DNA of 64,000 bases from Phenylobacterium sp. Root1290 (GCF_001425305.1 NZ_LMEE01000002.1:444191-508190), one strand, 5' to 3'. Shown: positions 49,049 through 58,462, counted from the first letter of the stretch. Notes: generated from the sequence alone by a model not told the origin. A program made the numbers and translations.

Positions 49049-51265
49049 TTGTCCAGTTCGCGTTCCACGTTCCGCCCGGCCGCCTTGGCCGTTGTCCTGC
49101 TGTCGGGCACCGCCCTGACCTCTCCGGCTTTCGCCGATGACGCGGCCGACGCCACCGTCGAGGGCGTCGTCGTCACCGGGGTGAAGGAAGGCTACGCGGC
49201 CAAGACGACGGAGTCGGCCGCCAAGCTGCCGCTGTCGCTGCGCGAAACCCCGCAGTCGGTGACCGTGATCACCCGCGAGCGGATGGACGACTTCGGCCTG
49301 GTCACCATCGCCAACGTGCTGGAGCAGACCACCGGCATCACCGTGCAGGAGAACGATTCCAACCGCGTGAACTTCTCCTCGCGCGGCTTCTCAATCTCGA
49401 ACTTCCAGCTCGACGGCGTGCCGACAGCCTACTCGTCAGGCAACAGCGTCATGGGCGACACGGTCCTCTACGACCGCGTCGAGGTCGTGCGCGGCGCCAC
49501 CGGCCTGGTGACCGGCTCGGGCGATCCCTCGGCCACGGTCAACCTGCTGCGCAAGGCCCCGACCCGCGAGTTCGCCGGCTCGGTCAGCGCCCTGGTGGGC
49601 AGCTGGAACCGCGGCCGCATCGAGGCCGACGTCTCGGGTCCGATCTTCGCCGACGGCCGCGTGCGGGCCCGTGTCTCCGGCGCCTTCGAGGACCGGGAAT
49701 CGTACATCGACTTCTACGAGGAGAAGAAGAAGATCGGCCTGGCGGTGATCGAGGCCGACGTCACCGAGACGACCCTGGTCCGCGTGGGCGTCGACTACAC
49801 CGAGGTGACGCCGAAGGGCACGACCTGGGGCACCACGCCGCTCTACTTCCGCGACGGTTCGGCGACCAGCTTCGACCGCTCCTACAACGCCGCCGCGCGC
49901 TGGAGCACCTGGGACCGCAACAGCACCAACCTGTACGCGGTGCTGGAGCAGGAACTTCCGGGCGACTGGAAATTCCGCGCCGCAGTCAACAAGCGAGACA
50001 GCGAGTCGACCGCCAAGCTCTACTACGGCTTCGGCGGCTATCCCGATCCGAACAACGGTAGCGGCCTGACGGTCGCCGACTACTTCAATGTCTACGAGCA
50101 GGAAGAGACGGCGTTCGACGTCTATGCCAGCGGTCCGTTCCAGCTGTTCGGCCGCAAGCATGAGCTGGTCATCGGCGCCAACGGCTACGACCGCGACGGT
50201 ACGACGCTGAACGACGCGGTCGATGCGTCCAAGCGCCCCTACGCGATGACCATTCCCAACATCTTCACCTGGGACGGGCGCATCCCCGAACCGGTGGTGC
50301 TGCGCTACGGCACGCCGGCGTCGATCGACCACATCAAGGAGACGGGGATCTACGGCGCCCTGCGGTTCAATCCGACCGACCGCCTGAAGGTGATCGTCGG
50401 CGCGCGCAGCAGCCAGTACGAAACCAAGAGCGACCGCTACAACCTGGCGGGCGCCTACGTCAGGACGGCCAACGCCTACTCGGAAGACAAGGTCACGCCG
50501 TACTTCGGGGCGATCTTCGACATCACCTCGCAGATCTCGGCCTATGTCAGCTATTCGGACCTGTTCAAGCCGCAGGCCAACAAGGACAAGAACAACGAGC
50601 AACTGGCGCCGGTCATCGGCGCCAACTACGAAGGCGGCCTGAAGGCCGAGTTCTTCGATGGCCAGCTCTACGCGGCCGTGGTCGGCTTCTACGTCCAGCA
50701 GGACAATCTGGCTGAGGTCGACCCGACCGTGCCGGACGGCTTCATCCTGCCGGACGGCGGGACCGCCTATCGCGCGGTGACCGGCGCCGAGACCCGCGGC
50801 TTCGAGGCCGAGATCACCGGCCAGCTGACCCCGCGCTGGCGCGTGGCCGGCGGCTACACCTACGCCTACACGGAGAACGCGGCGAAGGTGCGGATCAACA
50901 CCCTCAATCCGCGCAATATCGCCCGCATCTATACGAGCTATGACCTGTCTGGACCGCTCGAAGGCCTGACCATCGGCGGCGGCCTGAACTGGCAGAGCGA
51001 GATCTTCACCGCCGCCAGCATTCCGGTTCCAGGCAACACCAGCGCCCCGGGGACCAACCCGCCGCTCCTGCGGGTCAATGTCTCGCAGGACTCGTACGTG
51101 CTCGCCAACCTGATGGCCCGCTACCGCTTCAACGAGAAGCTCAGCGCCACGCTCAATGTCGATAACCTGTTCGACGAGACCTACTATCGCCGCGTCGGCT
51201 TCTACAATGGCGGCTACTACGGCGAGCCGCGGAAGGTGACGCTGACCCTGCGGGCCGCGTTCTGA
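49049..51265 (+). CDS. TonB-dependent siderophore receptor
   Basis: 738 residues, TTG start at 49049. Signal peptide LAVVLLSGTALTSPAFA, TonB box (VEGVVVTG), plug domain motifs SLRETPQSVTVITRERMDDFG and VEVVRGATGLVTGSGDPSATVNLLRKAP, which are the FhuE/FpvA-like siderophore receptor type, and barrel ending RKVTLTLRAAF. It imports an iron-siderophore complex. The next three genes encode membrane proteins that overlap by GTGA or ATGA, so they form one operon, likely iron-regulated (Fur-like dyad upstream). Confidence 0.95.
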   Translation: MSSSRSTFRPAALAVVLLSGTALTSPAFADDAADATVEGVVVTGVKEGYAAKTTESAAKLPLSLRETPQSVTVITRERMDDFGLVTIANVLEQTTGITVQENDSNRVNFSSRGFSISNFQLDGVPTAYSSGNSVMGDTVLYDRVEVVRGATGLVTGSGDPSATVNLLRKAPTREFAGSVSALVGSWNRGRIEADVSGPIFADGRVRARVSGAFEDRESYIDFYEEKKKIGLAVIEADVTETTLVRVGVDYTEVTPKGTTWGTTPLYFRDGSATSFDRSYNAAARWSTWDRNSTNLYAVLEQELPGDWKFRAAVNKRDSESTAKLYYGFGGYPDPNNGSGLTVADYFNVYEQEETAFDVYASGPFQLFGRKHELVIGANGYDRDGTTLNDAVDASKRPYAMTIPNIFTWDGRIPEPVVLRYGTPASIDHIKETGIYGALRFNPTDRLKVIVGARSSQYETKSDRYNLAGAYVRTANAYSEDKVTPYFGAIFDITSQISAYVSYSDLFKPQANKDKNNEQLAPVIGANYEGGLKAEFFDGQLYAAVVGFYVQQDNLAEVDPTVPDGFILPDGGTAYRAVTGAETRGFEAEITGQLTPRWRVAGGYTYAYTENAAKVRINTLNPRNIARIYTSYDLSGPLEGLTIGGGLNWQSEIFTAASIPVPGNTSAPGTNPPLLRVNVSQDSYVLANLMARYRFNEKLSATLNVDNLFDETYYRRVGFYNGGYYGEPRKVTLTLRAAF

Positions 51266-51267
51266 CC

Positions 51268-51612
51268 ATGAGCGTCGCGCAGACCGCGCCGCCGCCGGCG
51301 GCAAAGCGCAAGGGGCCCAAGGGCCCCACCTTGCGCCAAAGGCTGGACGTGGCCGCCCGCGCCGTGGCGGCCATCGTCGTCGGCTATGTCTTCGCGTCGC
51401 TCTCGACCGCCGTGCTCGCCCGGCTGCTGCCGGGCGGGACGGAGGAAGCGACCATCGCCGCGACCCTGCTGTCCTTCGCCGTCTACACCGCCGTCGTCAT
51501 CTGGGCCTTCGCCGACCCGAAGACCTGGCGCGTGTGGCTGGGCCTGGCCGGCGGCAGCGCGGCGCTGGCCGCCATCCTGTGGATCTCGCTGATCGTGGAG
51601 CCGCGCCTGTGA
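51268..51612 (+). CDS. DUF3649 iron-uptake-associated membrane protein
   Basis: 114 residues with a basic N-terminus and three hydrophobic segments (AVAAIVVGYVFASLSTAVLARLL, ATLLSFAVYTAVVIWAF, GGSAALAAILWISLIV). It matches the DUF3649 family found beside PepSY proteins and siderophore receptors. It begins 2 bases after the receptor stop and overlaps the PepSY gene by GTGA. Confidence 0.82.
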   Translation: MSVAQTAPPPAAKRKGPKGPTLRQRLDVAARAVAAIVVGYVFASLSTAVLARLLPGGTEEATIAATLLSFAVYTAVVIWAFADPKTWRVWLGLAGGSAALAAILWISLIVEPRL

Positions 51613-53204
51613 ACGGGTCCTTCCGCCAATCCATGGCCTGGCTGCACACCTGGAGCGGCCTGCTGGTCGGTTGGGTGCTGCTGGCCATGTTCCTGACCGG
51701 AACGGCCACCTATTTCCGTCCCGAGATCACCCGCTGGATGGAGCCGGAAACCGGCATGCCGGCGGACTATCACATCGCCGCGGCGGGCGCGGCGGCGTAC
51801 CTGTCGAAGGTGGCGCCGGACGCCAAGAGCTGGTCGATCACCCTGCCCGACGAGCGCCAGGCGACGGCCAGCGTCTTCTGGCAGCCGCAGCCCAAGCCGG
51901 GCGAAGAGGAACGACCGCGTCGGCGCGGCCGCAACCGCGACACCCAGGCGACGCTGGACGCGGCCACCGGCGATGTGGTCAAGCCGCGCGAGACCCGCGG
52001 CGGCGAGTTCTTCTATCGCTTCCACTTCCAGATGCACTACCTGCCGGTCATCTGGGGCCGCTGGTTCGCCGGCCTCTGCGCGATGTTCATGCTGGTGGCG
52101 ATCGTGTCCGGCGTGATCACCCACAAGCGCATCTTCAAGGACTTCTTCACGTTCCGCCCGACCAAGGCCGCGCAGCGCTCGTGGCTGGACGCCCACAACA
52201 TGACCGCGGTCCTGGCCCTGCCGTTCCACGCGATGATCACCTATACGGGCCTGGTCACGCTGATGGCGCTGTACATGCCCTGGGGCGTGCTCGCGAACTA
52301 CAGTTCCGACGACGCCTACTTCAAGGCGGTGTTCCCGCGCGCCGAGGAGATCGAGCGCAGCGGAGTGGCGGCCCCGCTCGCCCCCCTGCCCAAGGTGATC
52401 GACGAGGCCTCCAAGGCCTGGGGCGGCGGCCGTCCCTGGATCATCAACGTCAGCAACCCCGGCGACGCCACGGCCCGCATCGAGGTGACCCGGCATTCGG
52501 GCGACAAGCTGTCCTACCGCGGCGGTTCGCTGACCTTCGACGCCAGCGGCAAACTGCTGACGCGCTCGCCCGAGGCTGGGCCTGCCAATGTCACGGGCGG
52601 GGCGATGTACGGCATCCACATGGGCCGCTTCGCCGAGCCGGTGCTGCGCTGGGTCTATTTCCTGTGCAGTCTGGCCGGCTGCGCCATGGTCGCCACGGGC
52701 CTGGTGCTGTGGTCGGTCAGCCGCCGCCAGAAGCTGCCTGATCCCGAGCGCCCGCACTTCGGCTTCCGCCTGGTCGAGAAGCTGAACATCGGCACGATCG
52801 CCGGCGTGCCGGCCGGCATGGCCGCCATGCTGTGGGCCAACCGCCTGCTGCCGGTCGAGATGGCCAGCCGCTCGCCCTGGGAGGTGCACAGCATGTTCAT
52901 CCTCTGGGGCGGGATGATCCTCTACGCCTGCCTGCGGCCGAACAAGAAGGCCTGGATGGAGACCCTGGGCCTGGCGGCGTTCATGGTCGCGGCCCTGCCG
53001 ATCGTCAGCGCCGTCACGACGCCCGAGCGCAACATCTTCGCCAACGCCATGCGCGGCGATGGGGCGATGGTCGCCTTCGACCTGACCCTGGTCGCGCTTG
53101 GCGCCCTGCTGGCCTTCTGCGGCTGGAAAGCGGCCCGCTACAAGCCGGTCGCCAAGCCCAAGCGCAAGGCGCCCGCGCCCACCGTCGCCACGGAGGCCGC
53201 ATGA
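51609..53204 (+). CDS. PepSY domain-containing membrane protein
   Basis: 531 residues, GTG start in the stop of the preceding gene. Membrane segments at SMAWLHTWSGLLVGWVLLAMFLTGTA and further along (FMLVAIVSGVITHKRIFKDFFTFRP; PVLRWVYFLCSLAGCAMVATGLVLW). The conserved His residues near segments (LHTW; NMTAVLALPFHAMITYTG) are typical of PepSY_TM (PiuB/FhuF-region) proteins, some of which act as ferric-siderophore reductases. The likely role is release of iron from the siderophore in the periplasm or inner membrane. Confidence 0.9.
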   Translation: MNGSFRQSMAWLHTWSGLLVGWVLLAMFLTGTATYFRPEITRWMEPETGMPADYHIAAAGAAAYLSKVAPDAKSWSITLPDERQATASVFWQPQPKPGEEERPRRRGRNRDTQATLDAATGDVVKPRETRGGEFFYRFHFQMHYLPVIWGRWFAGLCAMFMLVAIVSGVITHKRIFKDFFTFRPTKAAQRSWLDAHNMTAVLALPFHAMITYTGLVTLMALYMPWGVLANYSSDDAYFKAVFPRAEEIERSGVAAPLAPLPKVIDEASKAWGGGRPWIINVSNPGDATARIEVTRHSGDKLSYRGGSLTFDASGKLLTRSPEAGPANVTGGAMYGIHMGRFAEPVLRWVYFLCSLAGCAMVATGLVLWSVSRRQKLPDPERPHFGFRLVEKLNIGTIAGVPAGMAAMLWANRLLPVEMASRSPWEVHSMFILWGGMILYACLRPNKKAWMETLGLAAFMVAALPIVSAVTTPERNIFANAMRGDGAMVAFDLTLVALGALLAFCGWKAARYKPVAKPKRKAPAPTVATEAA

Positions 53205-53548
53205 TCCACCTCGCCATGCTGCTCTTGGCCTATGCCGGCTTCGTCGGCATCTGCGTCTCGATGGCCAAGCACCAGCCCGAACTGCTGGGTCGCAAGCTCG
53301 AACCGCTGCGCCAGCGCCAGGTCCGCTGGGGCGGGGCCGCGGCTCTCGCCGCCGCCTATGCCTGCGCCGTCCTGGCCGACGGCTGGAAGTTCGGCTCGGT
53401 CGAGTGGTGCGGGGCGATCTCGCTGGCCGCCCTCACCCTGACCCTGGCGGCCCCCTATCGCCCCAGGCAGGCCGCCCAGGCCGGCGCAGGCGCGGCCCTC
53501 GTCGGGGCGATGCTGCTGGCCAGCGCCCTGTTGCTGTCGATCAAGTAG
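53201..53548 (+). CDS. DUF3325 membrane protein
   Basis: 115 residues, ATG overlapping the preceding stop (ATGA). Hydrophobic segments at the start (HLAMLLLAYAGFVGICVSMA), middle (AALAAAYACAVLA, AISLAALTLTLA) and end (ALVGAMLLASALLLSI), which fits DUF3325, always found with DUF3649 and PepSY in siderophore operons. It is the last gene of the iron unit. Confidence 0.85.
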   Translation: MIHLAMLLLAYAGFVGICVSMAKHQPELLGRKLEPLRQRQVRWGGAAALAAAYACAVLADGWKFGSVEWCGAISLAALTLTLAAPYRPRQAAQAGAGAALVGAMLLASALLLSIK

Positions 53549-53675
53549 GAGCAGCAAGGCCTTCGCCGGGTAGAGGGCTCCACGCCGATGTTCTCGGTGG
53601 CGTCCTAGTGCTCGCGTGCTCTATCGGGGGAATGGCGCCGGCCAGCCGGACCTCGCAGATGGAGCCGAAGGACCG

Positions 53676-54851
53676 ATGAGCCAGGCCGAGCCGATCACCG
53701 CCGCGCCGGCCGTCCGCATCCTGGAGACCGCGCGCCTGCGGCTGGCCGAGGGCGGTTTCGGCGATCTCACCTTGCGCCCCCTGGCCGAGGCCAGCGGAAG
53801 CACCGTCGCGGCCCTGACCTACCACTTCGGCTCCAAGGGCCAGCTGATCGAACGCCTGGTCCGGCAGGAACGCCTGGCCGATGCGGACCGCCACGCCGAG
53901 TTCGCGGCGCGCTACTCCGCCCTGCCGAAACTGACGCCGCCTGGCCTCGCCGCGCTGGTCGAGGCCTATCTGGACGAGGCGTCCGGCCCTGCCCGCGTGA
54001 CCAGCATGATCTGGAGCGAACTGCTGCTGCAGGCTGCGGCCGACCCGGAGGCGCGGGCCCTGGCGGCCCCCTGGATCGACGACCGCCGCGCCTTCTGGCG
54101 CGATCTGCTCGAGCATCGGATCGACGCGCCGGAGACATGGGCGGCGGTGGTCCTCGGCTACGTGACCGACGAAACCATCCATAGCCTCGCCCAGGGCCAG
54201 GACCCCGACTACCGGCTGCTGCGGCGCATGGGCGTCGAGCGGCTGACCACCCGCGGCGCTGGCCGCGATCTCTCGCATCCCGACCTGTTCGACGCCGTGG
54301 TGCGCAGGCTCGACCCCGCGCTCGCCTTGCCCGGCGCCTCCTCGCCGGACGAACCGTTCTCGCCGCGGGCGCGGCTCATCGCCCTGGCCGCCGGCGAGGT
54401 GATCGTGGCGCAGGGGGCCGAGGCCGTGACCCACCGCGCGGTCGGCGAACGCGCCCAGACCCCGGCGTCATCGGTGGCCTATCATTTCCGCACACGCCTG
54501 GACCTGCTGCGGGCCGGGCTGACCGTGATCTATCGCGTCGCCCAGGGCCGGCTGGCGCCGCGGCCCGACCAGGCAGAGCTGGAAGGCTTCGTCGCGCGGG
54601 GCACGGCCTCGGTAGCCCTGGCCGCGGCCCGCGCCCCGGAACTGGCGCCCTTCGCCGCCGACCTGCGACGCCTGCGCGGCGAAAACCTCCGCCGCCGACT
54701 GGTCGAACGCCTGGGCGAGCGAAGCGACATCGACCTCTGCATGGCCCAGGCCGCCTCGATCGCCCGTCTGGGCGCGACCCTCATCACCCTCGCCGCCGAC
54801 GAGCCACGCGAGAAGGTGGACGGGCTGGTGGAGTGGCTCACCAGTATCTGA
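53676..54851 (+). CDS. Tandem-TetR transcriptional regulator
   Basis: 391 residues, about twice a usual TetR protein. The first HTH (about 12-60) reads AVRILETARLRLAEGGFGDLTLRPLAEASGSTVAALTYHFGSKGQLIERL. The second (about 229-280) reads RARLIALAAGEVIVAQGAEAVTHRAVGERAQTPASSVAYHFRTRLDLLRAG. Each is followed by a helical ligand domain, so the protein is a fused TetR dimer-like repeat. Start ATG 53676 behind GGAGCCGAAGGA; the frame is open 20 codons further up. It is followed by a TonB receptor and a phospholipase gene. Confidence 0.9.
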   Translation: MSQAEPITAAPAVRILETARLRLAEGGFGDLTLRPLAEASGSTVAALTYHFGSKGQLIERLVRQERLADADRHAEFAARYSALPKLTPPGLAALVEAYLDEASGPARVTSMIWSELLLQAAADPEARALAAPWIDDRRAFWRDLLEHRIDAPETWAAVVLGYVTDETIHSLAQGQDPDYRLLRRMGVERLTTRGAGRDLSHPDLFDAVVRRLDPALALPGASSPDEPFSPRARLIALAAGEVIVAQGAEAVTHRAVGERAQTPASSVAYHFRTRLDLLRAGLTVIYRVAQGRLAPRPDQAELEGFVARGTASVALAAARAPELAPFAADLRRLRGENLRRRLVERLGERSDIDLCMAQAASIARLGATLITLAADEPREKVDGLVEWLTSI

Positions 54852-54902
54852 ACAAATGTTCTGTGCAAGCGGCATCACGAGCGCGATGCGTCGCAAATAT
54901 TT
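54850..54902 (+). promoter_or_regulatory. Candidate operators between tandem TetR and the TonB receptor
   Basis: GAACAAATGTTC (54850-54861) is a perfect 12-base palindrome that overlaps the regulator's stop codon. A second element, CGCAAATATTTCGC, has a perfect AAATATTT core at 54895-54902 with partly matched flanks. Both are in the 122-base gap upstream of the receptor, suitable for TetR binding. This is inferred. Confidence 0.45.
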
Positions 54903-54973
54903 CGCACAACTGTTTTCCTGAGAGCTGAGCAGAACCCCTAGAAGGCCCGCGTCCGAGCCACAGGGGATCAAAG

Positions 54974-57253
54974 ATGCTCAAGACCGCGCACATCGGCCGC
55001 CACACGCTGCGGGCGCTTCTCGCCATCGGCGTCAGCGCCATCGCAACTGAACAAGCGTTCGCCCAAGCGGCCGCCGCCGACCCGCTCGCCATCGAGGAAG
55101 TCGTCGTCACCGCCCAGAAGCGCGAGCAGAAGCTGAAGGACGTGCCGATCTCGATCGCCGCCTTCGGCGCGGCCAATATCGAGCAGCAGAACTTCACCGA
55201 CTTCGAACGGCTCTCGACCCGTACGCCGGGCTTCTTCGTCCAGCAGCAGACCGACTCGGCGGCCAGCTTCGTCATGCGCGGCATCGAGGCCGGCAACGCC
55301 GGGGCCGTTTCCGAACCCAGCATCTCGTTCTTCCTGAACGACGTCGACACCAGCCGCTCGCGCGGGATGCTCAAGGAGCTGTTCGACATCGAGCGCGTCG
55401 AGGTCGCCAAGGGCCCGCAGGGCACGCTGTACGGCCGCGGCTCACAGATCGGCGCCGTCGCCGTCGTCACCCGCCGTCCCGACCTGTCGCGCACGGGCTG
55501 GTCGGTCGAGGGACAGTATGGCTCGTACAATCTCTACAGCCTGACCGGCACGGCCAACGTGCCGATCATCGAGGACGAGCTTGGCCTGCGCGTCTCGGTC
55601 CGCCGCCGCGAGCGCGAGGGCTACATGACCAACATCGCCGGCGGGAAGAAGCTGAACGATGACGACCTGTGGGCGGCGCGCGCCTCGCTGCGCTGGGCGC
55701 CGAGCGCCGACCTGACCTTCGACCTGATCCTCGACCATCAGGCCGACAACGACTCGGCCGCGGCGACCAAGGCGATCAACATCGCCTCGCCCGGCGGCGA
55801 TACCGACTGGTTCAGCGACGCCGGCCAGAACCGCTATCAGCCGCCGCAGAAGCGCCGCCAGACCGGCGCGACCCTGCTGGCCGACTGGGACTTCGCCGAC
55901 GGCTGGAACCTCAAGTCGATCAGCGCCTGGCGCGAGGTGGACTTCGCCGAATCCTGGGACGTCGACGGCACGACCTACGAATTCCTGATCGGCCGCAATC
56001 TGGCGGACGACCAGTCCATCCTCAGCCAGGAATTCCGCCTGGCCTACGACACCGGCGGCCCGTTCCGCGCGGTCGGCGGCGTCAGCTTCTACAAGGACAA
56101 GACGTTCAACCAGTCGGAGTTCGTGATCAACGAGCAGCTTCTGCTGGCCGGCTTCCCGCGCGGCACGACGCCGGTGACCCGCTTCCCTGTGCCCGGCACC
56201 AGCCTGGTGCTGCCGGTGACCACCGGCAACTCGACCCTCTCGGACACCCGCAACAACCGCGAAAGCTGGTCGGCCTACATCAACGGCGGCTACGACATCA
56301 CCGAGCGCCTGGTGCTGGACGCGGGCGTGCGCTTCACCCACGACGAGGCGACGGTCCGCAACTCTTCGCTGGTCACCACCGTCGACGGCGTCCGCCCGAT
56401 CGCGCTGCCCAACGGCCTGTCCAACTCGCTCGGCCAGGAGTTCGCCAACAGCCGCGACTACGACTTGGTCCAGCCGCGGATCGCGCTGACCTATCGCCTC
56501 ACCGACCAGGTCAACGTCTATGCCGGCGCCTCGCGCGGGCTGAAGGCCGGCTATCCGCAGACGACGTTCGGCGCGCCGGTCAACGGCCAGCCGACCCCGA
56601 CCTTCAGCGAGGTGAAGACCGAGGAGGTGGTCAACTTCGAGGTCGGCGCCAAGGGCACGTTCATGGACCGGCTCTACTTCGAGGCCGCCGCCTTCACCTA
56701 CGACTACAACGACTTCCAGACCCGCGCCGTCGACCTGACCCTGGGCGTGGTCAACGCCGGCAAGGCCTCGGCCTGGGGCGTGGAGCTGAACGGCGGGCTG
56801 AAGGTGACGCCGGAGCTGACCCTCTCGGGCGCCTACGCCTACCTGCACACCCAGTACGACGAGTTCCGCGAAGTGGTCGGCGGCCAGCCGGTCGACCGCT
56901 CGGGCAACGTGTTCCGGATGGCCCCAGAGCACACCGCCTCGGTCAGCGCCGACTATCGCCGCCCCGCGTTCGGCGACTGGGACGGCTTCGTGAACGCCAA
57001 CTACGCTTGGCGCTCGGAGTACTTCCTGAACAACGACAACCTCGAGAGCGAGATGCAGAAGGCCTTCGGCCTGGTCGATCTGCGCCTGGGGCTGGAGAGC
57101 GCAAGCGGCGTGTTGCTGGAAGCCTACGCCGAAAACCTGCTGGGCCAGGACTGGGTCCGCGACGTCGGCAACGGCGGCAAGTTCTTCGGCGTCCCCACCT
57201 CGATCCGCGCCAACCCGCGCATGGTCGGCGTGCGCGTGCGCATCACCCGCTAG
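54974..57253 (+). CDS. TonB-dependent receptor
   Basis: 759 residues. Signal peptide (LLAIGVSAIATEQAFAQ), TonB box (IEEVVVTAQKREQ), plug (IERVEVAKGPQGTLYGRGSQIGAV, about residues 138-161), barrel ending MVGVRVRITR, lacking the terminal Phe typical of the family. It belongs to the type found in Caulobacterales and sphingomonads. GGGGATCAAAG precedes the ATG at 54974. It is followed after 13 bases by a secreted phospholipase C-like protein, and preceded by the tandem TetR. Confidence 0.95.
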   Translation: MLKTAHIGRHTLRALLAIGVSAIATEQAFAQAAAADPLAIEEVVVTAQKREQKLKDVPISIAAFGAANIEQQNFTDFERLSTRTPGFFVQQQTDSAASFVMRGIEAGNAGAVSEPSISFFLNDVDTSRSRGMLKELFDIERVEVAKGPQGTLYGRGSQIGAVAVVTRRPDLSRTGWSVEGQYGSYNLYSLTGTANVPIIEDELGLRVSVRRREREGYMTNIAGGKKLNDDDLWAARASLRWAPSADLTFDLILDHQADNDSAAATKAINIASPGGDTDWFSDAGQNRYQPPQKRRQTGATLLADWDFADGWNLKSISAWREVDFAESWDVDGTTYEFLIGRNLADDQSILSQEFRLAYDTGGPFRAVGGVSFYKDKTFNQSEFVINEQLLLAGFPRGTTPVTRFPVPGTSLVLPVTTGNSTLSDTRNNRESWSAYINGGYDITERLVLDAGVRFTHDEATVRNSSLVTTVDGVRPIALPNGLSNSLGQEFANSRDYDLVQPRIALTYRLTDQVNVYAGASRGLKAGYPQTTFGAPVNGQPTPTFSEVKTEEVVNFEVGAKGTFMDRLYFEAAAFTYDYNDFQTRAVDLTLGVVNAGKASAWGVELNGGLKVTPELTLSGAYAYLHTQYDEFREVVGGQPVDRSGNVFRMAPEHTASVSADYRRPAFGDWDGFVNANYAWRSEYFLNNDNLESEMQKAFGLVDLRLGLESASGVLLEAYAENLLGQDWVRDVGNGGKFFGVPTSIRANPRMVGVRVRITR

Positions 57254-57266
57254 TTCGAGACATCCC

Positions 57267-58454
57267 ATGAAGACGATGATGACCAGCCTCGCCGCCCTGG
57301 CGTTCGCCTCGACCGCTGCGGCGGCGCCGGGCGATGACCTGAAGCTCAACCAGATCCAGGTGGTGGGGACCCACAACAGCTACAGCCAGCCGGCCGATCC
57401 GCGGGTGTTCGCGGTGATGAAACCGCTGATCCAGCCGACCCTGGACGGGATGATGAAGATGATGCCCCCGGCCATGGCCGCGCGCTTCGCCGACGAGCAT
57501 CCCAACCCGCTCGGCGCCGACCTGCAGGCCGGTCTCGAATACGTCCACCCGCCGGTCGAGATGCAGCTGCGCGCCGGCCTGCGCAGCCTGGAGTTCGACC
57601 TCAATGTCGACCACGAGGGCGGCCGGTTCTCCGATCCCCTCGCCTATCGGCTGCTGCGGGAAAAGGGCGCCAAGGACCTGGCCCCGCTCTATTCCGACGC
57701 CCTCAAGGAGCCGGGCCTGAAGACCCTGCACGCCGCCGACATCGACTTCCGCAGCAGTTGCCCGACCTTCCGCCTGTGCCTGCAGCAGATGCGGGCCTGG
57801 TCGGACGCCAATCCTGGCCACTCGCCGGTCTTCGTGCTGCTGGAACCGAAGTTCAACAGCCTGGCGAGCTTCGCGCCCGGCGCCACCAAGCTAATCCCGT
57901 TCGACGCCAAGGCCTTCGTCGAGATGGACGCCTCGATCGGCGAGATCATCGGTCGCGACAAGGTGGTCGCCCCCGACGACCTGCGCGGCAAGCACGAGAC
58001 CCTGGAGAAGGCGGCCCTGGCCGGAGCCTGGCCGACGGTGGGCCAGGCGCGCGGCAAGTTCGTGTTCCTGATGATCGTGCCCGGGATGAACCTGGCGGCC
58101 TTCAAGCCCTATCTGGACGGCCACCCCAACCTCGAGGGACGGCTGGCCTTCGTCCAGGGCGAGCCGGGCATGGCCCACGCCGCCTTCACCATGGTCGACA
58201 ACGCCCTGACCCGCGGCGACGAGATCCGCGACCTGGTGAAGAGCGGCCGCCTGGTGCGTGCGCGCAGCGACATCGACACCTACGAGGCGCGGCAGAACGA
58301 CGTGAAGCGCCGCGACGCGGTCCTGGCCAGCGGCGCGCAGGTCATCTCGACCGACTATCCCTGGGCGCCGAACATCTTCGGCAACGACTATGCGGTGAAG
58401 CCTTTCGAAGGCGGCTTCCGCTGCAACCCGGTGACCGGCGGCGCCTGTCGCTAG
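57267..58454 (+). CDS. Secreted Ca2+-dependent phosphoinositide phospholipase C-like protein
   Basis: 395 residues with a signal peptide (SLAALAFASTAAAA). Two catalytic-type His are visible: VVGTHNSYSQ (His36) and LKTLHAADIDFRS (His155), with the acidic metal region SLEFDLNVD between them (LRSLEFDLNVDHEGG). This matches the bacterial Ca2+-dependent PI-PLC-like family, which releases a phosphoinositol or glycerophospho group from lipids. A terminator follows. It is coupled to the receptor 13 bases before, so the receptor may import its product. Confidence 0.9.
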   Translation: MKTMMTSLAALAFASTAAAAPGDDLKLNQIQVVGTHNSYSQPADPRVFAVMKPLIQPTLDGMMKMMPPAMAARFADEHPNPLGADLQAGLEYVHPPVEMQLRAGLRSLEFDLNVDHEGGRFSDPLAYRLLREKGAKDLAPLYSDALKEPGLKTLHAADIDFRSSCPTFRLCLQQMRAWSDANPGHSPVFVLLEPKFNSLASFAPGATKLIPFDAKAFVEMDASIGEIIGRDKVVAPDDLRGKHETLEKAALAGAWPTVGQARGKFVFLMIVPGMNLAAFKPYLDGHPNLEGRLAFVQGEPGMAHAAFTMVDNALTRGDEIRDLVKSGRLVRARSDIDTYEARQNDVKRRDAVLASGAQVISTDYPWAPNIFGNDYAVKPFEGGFRCNPVTGGACR

Positions 58455-58462
58455 ACCGCCTG

